Shown: piece by piece, positions 59,716 through 64,000 of the stretch
Layout of the letters: each line of letters opens with the position of its first letter
Position numbering within the stretch: the stretch's first letter is position 1
Assembly (NCBI GenBank): GCA_048013815.1
Contig: CM106585.1
Coordinates: 21,514,001 to 21,578,000, forward strand
DNA length: 64,000 nucleotides
From: Setoptus koraiensis
Taxonomy: Eukaryota; Arthropoda
Reading direction: 5' to 3'
Notes under the pieces: model-generated
Told to the model about the DNA's origin: nothing
The model's database searches: none
Seen by the model: the letters and a program-made list of their open reading frames with translations, nothing else
Made by a program: the position numbers and the translations under genes

Positions 59716-60825
59716 ATGGACTTATTATATGACGCTTCAATACCGTTAATCAGCAAAACACAAGAATACTTTTATGATTACAACCAGCTCATGAAGTTAA
59801 TCTCAACCGTGTTCGACCCAAAATATGCCTTTCTCATCTATTCGCCCATTGTGTTTGCCATTGATCACAAAATTGGCCGCAAGCTCATGTTGACAACTGT
59901 ACTCGCCGAATGGATAAATCAAATACTCAAATGGCTGTTACATGGCGAACGACCCTATTGGTACGTCCACTCAAGTGGCAAATTTAATCCCGAATTGACG
60001 CCCATTCATCAATTCTCTGTCACATGTGAACTGGGTCCTGGAGACCCTAGCGGACATGCAATGGTTACCGCCGCCGTTTGGTACATAATAATATCGTCAT
60101 TTTTCGATCTCGACAAGCACAACTCTCAACACCCCCAAACATCAGCTCTGTTTGTTGCCTTGCGAACTAGGCGCCACCATATCACCGGATGGCTACTTTA
60201 CGTTGTACTCATACTTATAGTCAGTTTGTCTCGAGTCTGCTTAGGCTGTCACTTCCCTCATCAATGTCTCGCCGGAGCTCTCATTGGTGTTGTGCTTGCC
60301 AGAGCAGTGTCCAGTTGGGATTTTCTACAATTCAAAAAGCGCCACTTCCTGTTTTCATCTATGTTAATGTTTGTCACTGCTTTTGGAACATTTGCCTCGC
60401 TACAATGGCTAGGATCAGATCCGTCGTGGACCATCAAGAATGCGGTGAAATACTGCGCCAAACGCGAATACATACACATGGACACGGCCCCATTCTTTTC
60501 AATCATGCGCTACTGTGGCTTTTGTCTAGGTTGCGGATTGGGTCTATCGTCGCCATTATTCAAATATCTTCATCATAAATCATCATCGTCACAAATGTCA
60601 TTATTGACAACGCGCAGGTTAGCGTCTACAATGTTGACAGCTCTAATATCATTGGTGGCAGCTAGAATGGTCGACAATCTCGGTCAATTTGTTTCACACC
60701 ACAATATTGTACTATTCTATTCTAGCGCCATGCTGGTCTATCTATTGTTTGCCTTCTCTATTGTGGCACTCATACCTTATTTGGTTGATCGTCACGTATT
60801 CAAATACAAGATGGCCAACGTGTGA
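59716..60825 (+). CDS. G6PC: Glucose-6-phosphatase catalytic subunit
   Basis: 369 residues in one exon (human G6PC1 has 357). Splits glucose-6-phosphate in the endoplasmic reticulum lumen, the last step of gluconeogenesis and glycogenolysis; works with a G6P transporter. The PAP2/vanadium-haloperoxidase signature is present: KWLLHGERPYW (Lys and Arg, about 75-85), PVTCE-like VTCELGPGDPSGHAM with the catalytic-site His (about 115), and SLSRVCLGCHFPHQ with the Arg and the phosphohistidine His (about 172-183). About nine hydrophobic segments fit the known topology. The C-terminal KYKMANV is not a clear KKXX retention signal. AATAAA is at 60965-60970. Confidence 0.95.
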   Translation: MDLLYDASIPLISKTQEYFYDYNQLMKLISTVFDPKYAFLIYSPIVFAIDHKIGRKLMLTTVLAEWINQILKWLLHGERPYWYVHSSGKFNPELTPIHQFSVTCELGPGDPSGHAMVTAAVWYIIISSFFDLDKHNSQHPQTSALFVALRTRRHHITGWLLYVVLILIVSLSRVCLGCHFPHQCLAGALIGVVLARAVSSWDFLQFKKRHFLFSSMLMFVTAFGTFASLQWLGSDPSWTIKNAVKYCAKREYIHMDTAPFFSIMRYCGFCLGCGLGLSSPLFKYLHHKSSSSQMSLLTTRRLASTMLTALISLVAARMVDNLGQFVSHHNIVLFYSSAMLVYLLFAFSIVALIPYLVDRHVFKYKMANV

Positions 60826-61120
60826 TACTAAGAACAACATTACATAATAATACACATCAATTGTCTACTTACATTATGCCAAAAAACAAAAATTAAGACC
60901 AAGAAAAAATAAGTTGATTTTATAGCACAAAAAATGTAAAAATATCTACCACACCTCATTATCTAATAAACGTGTGCAAGTTACAAATTCAATCTCAACC
61001 TGTTGCTGATTCAAGTACATATTTAATCAAGTGGCTCTGGCCTGCAAACATACATAGTGTTGGCAGCAAATTTTGAGAGCTGCGGAGTGCTACGACATGT
61101 TACAATGAATTCATCTTCAG

Positions 61121-64000
61121 TCACCTGTGCCTATGAATTAGGTGCGTGAGATTGTCTGTTTGCCGGTTGACCAAATGCTCGTCGTCCGTGTCTGTGTTGT
61201 CGTTAATGTTACCCGTGGCCAAATGATTGTGATCGTGACCTTGCCCAGACAAAGAGTCCAATGACATGTCGTGCAAATTATCCAACAGATCGTCGTCATA
61301 ATCAATGTTTTGCTGGCTCACATGCTGATTGTAGTGCGATAAATTGCGCTGATAACCCAGAACACTGACACTAGGCGCACCAACGTGCGCGGAAGAAACC
61401 GCCAGATCGGAATGGAAATCCTCTTCGTCTGTCGGTGTTTGTAGTGCCGGATGACTAACATGTTGTTGTTGTTGTTGCTGTTCAATAAAACTTGCCGATG
61501 GTTTCGACAAAAACACTGTCGAGCCCTCCGAGTGCGGCTGTTGGTGCTGCAGCGTTTGAGGTCTGTGATGCAAGTGAACATCGAGACTTGTTTCATAAAC
61601 GGGAGTAGTCGGCTGCAATTGTGGTTGTTGCTGGCTTGTTGCTTCAGCTGACACGTACTCATTTTCGGCCTCTATTTCGCTGAACGATCTCATTGGGGCA
61701 GATCTGTAAAGCGTTTGGCTGTCCGGCGTTTGTATCGTGTGATGCTTATTGGCAAACGACAATAACGGCGTTTCCGCTGCGGTTGGTGTGGGTGCTGTTT
61801 GCGTGGGTGTCAACACCAACGCCGCTTGAGGCGCCAACGACGATAGTGGAGGCGGACGTGCATGTGGATGCGGGTTCGGGTGCGCATGCTGGTGCGCATG
61901 TTGGCTTGTTGAGCGTGAATGTGGAGTGTCCGGCGGCGACGGTGGCTGAAGTTGTATATAAGTGGATGAGACGTCATCATGCGGATGACTCAATGTGGAG
62001 CCCGACATACTGACCGTATGCTTTTGCTTGCCTCTCATCATTGATCTGCTGACATGTTGACCGGACAAACTTGTGTGAATCGAATTGGCCTTGCCAAATA
62101 GTCTATCTCTGGCGCTTGTTTGTTTACCATGATTTTGCTGGCTTGTCGAGGCCGGGGATTTACTTGTTGCTGGCTGGTGATGTTGTTGTTGTTGTTGTTG
62201 TTGTTGAGCAATACCAACATGATCGGTCATTTGTTGAGTTGATGGTGCCACATTGTGGCCGTTATTTTCCATGCTATTGTTTCGTGTTACAGAGGGCGCT
62301 CTTGTAAACCTATGCACAACATTGTCACCATCAATATTATCAACTTTTATCTCGGCAATATGATACAGAGAATTGTCGCCATCTTCGTCATCTGTCAAAT
62401 GATGATGATGATGGTGGTGTTGCTGGTGCTGTTGGTGCTGTTGGTGCTGTTGGTGCTGCTGGTGCTGCTGGTGATGGTGTGAATGAGGATGTGAATGGGA
62501 ATGAGCATGATTATCGTTCTTGTTGACTGCATCCTCGTCACTGAAACTGATCATTTCATCATTTAGATGTTTAGTAACGGTAGCGGCCACTTTAGGACTC
62601 GCTTCCGCTTCTAATTGCGGACTAGTGGGCATGTGGTGACCATCGGGTGCAATGTCGTGCATGCTTACATCACTATAAGTATCACCGTAATGATGTTGTT
62701 TGTTGATCGCTAATTGCGCCCCATGATCGCTACGTATATCATCATCGTTGGCCTCATAACTGGCCATTGAACTCAGCAAACTTACGTCGTCAGGTTTGTT
62801 TTTTTTGCTATGTCTGTTTGTCTGCTGGCCATGCTGTGTTGTTGTCTCGCCAGCGGCAGCCCTAAGCTTACTCGAGCTGGTTAGATCACTTTCGTCGTCT
62901 TCATATTCGTCATCTTCGTAGCCTTCGGCACCTGACGAGGATGCAATTAGATCGTCCTCTAAATTGGCCACTTCCAACATTTTTGGAACAGTTTGATGAT
63001 TGTTGTTATTGTGGTTTTTTGTTGTATCATGTGACAGTTGTCTTCTTGTCGACTCATTTGTGGTGGCTTTGTGTTGTTCGTGTCCTTGCTTGTCGTCGTC
63101 AACATCCACGGATCTCTTCTGTTGTTGTTGCTGTTGTATTCTGTGATGATGCCTAGAGGTGCTACGATTCGACGTCGATGTGGCCAAACTCAAATGCTGC
63201 GATCCGCTGTCTAAAGTATCTCGGCGACTAAAATCACTGTGGAGGCCACCATTGGTGCCGGGCGTTGTATTGTTTGTCTTCGTGTTTGTATTTGTATTTG
63301 TATTAGTAATTGTGTTTGTGTTGGTGTTTGTAATAGTATTGGTGCCGTCAACTGAATAAGATTCAAAAGATTGAGACAATGGCGGCGACGAATATTCAGT
63401 GGCATCGCCATACTGACGAACATCGTCAGAAATGCTAAAAAAGTTTTTGTCGTCCGTTTGATCGTCCTCGTGTGTGTAATAAGTGTTTCCCTTTTTCCTA
63501 TACAATATAATAACTATTATAATGACCACCACCAATGCACAAATAATTACGACAGCTAAAGTGAGGCCAATTTTGGGCTCTGTTGGCACTCTAGCCTCAG
63601 TGCAGAACTTGAATTCGCTCGATTCTAAGCTCAACAATTGATAGTCTCTCAATTCGCCAGGATATTCGCATATGATGCACAAGTTAGACTTGATTGTCAT
63701 CTCGGGCCACCATTGGACAATGCCGTTGTATTGCATTATTTTTTTCATATCCAAACTGTCATCGATGTCTTGTTTAGCTAACGATGTTGTTTGCTGTTGT
63801 GATGCCTCCAATGAATTGCTCGACACAGACAGATAATCATTATTGTCGTTGTTGTTGTCATTGTTGTTGTTGTTGTTGTTGTTAATGTTGTCAGGATTGT
63901 AACATGAAGACTTGACAAGATCGTATCTGCTCGGGGTGGACAGCCAATTTTGTAATGGCATTACTTTGCAACGAAAACAGGACCATTGATTCTCCTCCAT
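61121..64000 (-). CDS. Leucine-rich-repeat type transmembrane protein, 5' end beyond the window
   Basis: The last 959 codons of a larger gene; reading continues past the window edge, so the ATG at 64000 is probably internal. The first residues look like an LRR C-terminal cap (NQWSCFRC ... LQNWLS ... C, then CEYPGELRDYQLLSLESSEFKFC), split by an Asn-rich insert. A single membrane helix (IGLTLAVVIICALVVVIIIV, about 145-168) is followed by a cytoplasmic tail of about 780 residues, rich in Ser, His, Gln and Asp, with poly-Gln, poly-His and alternating Thr-Asn runs. The LRR array itself would lie outside the window. It may be a neuronal adhesion or receptor protein, and I cannot name the family further. 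Confidence 0.65.
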   Translation of the reverse strand: MEENQWSCFRCKVMPLQNWLSTPSRYDLVKSSCYNPDNINNNNNNNNDNNNDNNDYLSVSSNSLEASQQQTTSLAKQDIDDSLDMKKIMQYNGIVQWWPEMTIKSNLCIICEYPGELRDYQLLSLESSEFKFCTEARVPTEPKIGLTLAVVIICALVVVIIIVIILYRKKGNTYYTHEDDQTDDKNFFSISDDVRQYGDATEYSSPPLSQSFESYSVDGTNTITNTNTNTITNTNTNTNTKTNNTTPGTNGGLHSDFSRRDTLDSGSQHLSLATSTSNRSTSRHHHRIQQQQQQKRSVDVDDDKQGHEQHKATTNESTRRQLSHDTTKNHNNNNHQTVPKMLEVANLEDDLIASSSGAEGYEDDEYEDDESDLTSSSKLRAAAGETTTQHGQQTNRHSKKNKPDDVSLLSSMASYEANDDDIRSDHGAQLAINKQHHYGDTYSDVSMHDIAPDGHHMPTSPQLEAEASPKVAATVTKHLNDEMISFSDEDAVNKNDNHAHSHSHPHSHHHQQHQQHQQHQQHQQHQQHHHHHHHLTDDEDGDNSLYHIAEIKVDNIDGDNVVHRFTRAPSVTRNNSMENNGHNVAPSTQQMTDHVGIAQQQQQQQQHHQPATSKSPASTSQQNHGKQTSARDRLFGKANSIHTSLSGQHVSRSMMRGKQKHTVSMSGSTLSHPHDDVSSTYIQLQPPSPPDTPHSRSTSQHAHQHAHPNPHPHARPPPLSSLAPQAALVLTPTQTAPTPTAAETPLLSFANKHHTIQTPDSQTLYRSAPMRSFSEIEAENEYVSAEATSQQQPQLQPTTPVYETSLDVHLHHRPQTLQHQQPHSEGSTVFLSKPSASFIEQQQQQQHVSHPALQTPTDEEDFHSDLAVSSAHVGAPSVSVLGYQRNLSHYNQHVSQQNIDYDDDLLDNLHDMSLDSLSGQGHDHNHLATGNINDNTDTDDEHLVNRQTDNLTHLIHRHR

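Overview
The window looks like nuclear DNA of an arthropod with a compact, AT-rich genome. A chelicerate, perhaps an acariform mite, is a guess from gene density (about twelve host genes in 34 kb), short introns and the gene set. The species cannot be named from the sequence.

Positions 1 to about 30,280 are a mobile-element cluster. From left to right it holds: inverted TTCGAA-rich minisatellite arms flanking a Copia-type fossil; a 336-residue gene of unknown function; a minus-strand env-bearing Ty3/Gypsy (errantivirus-like) fossil (A); a long inverted repeat running into a 500-base assembly gap (9233-9732); a second, decayed Copia fossil interrupted by a small DNA element; a zone of 225-, 192- and 157-bp tandem repeats that holds a 5'-truncated, intronless transketolase fragment; a second env-bearing fossil (B); and a young, nearly whole env-bearing element (C, 22520-30258). 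C has 167-bp LTRs differing at one base and a CTTA target duplication, and it sits inside the LTR of an older relative (D). Two insertions of one DNA-transposon family, each with its own 8-bp target duplication, lie in B and C.

Positions 30,280 to 64,000 are gene-dense host DNA. In order: transglutaminase (-, six exons), ABCG half-transporter (-), a class B neuropeptide-type GPCR (+, six exons), ribonuclease kappa (+), type II activin receptor (-), WASH complex subunit 1 (-), IMP3 (-), a POLE3-like histone-fold protein (+), NDUFB3 (-), DDX51 (+), glucose-6-phosphatase (+), and a leucine-rich-repeat membrane protein cut by the window edge (-). Most are housekeeping or signalling genes with their own promoters, and no operon-like logic is seen. 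Several large ones (ABCG, ACVR2, WASHC1, DDX51, G6PC) read as single exons.

The signals most worth a second look are: four related LTRs that each place a TATA box in the loop of a hairpin whose arms differ in sequence but still pair; the captured transketolase fragment; the roughly 184-residue expansion of extracellular loop 1 in the GPCR, which could also be an in-frame retained intron; and the unknown 336-residue gene beside the inverted minisatellite.
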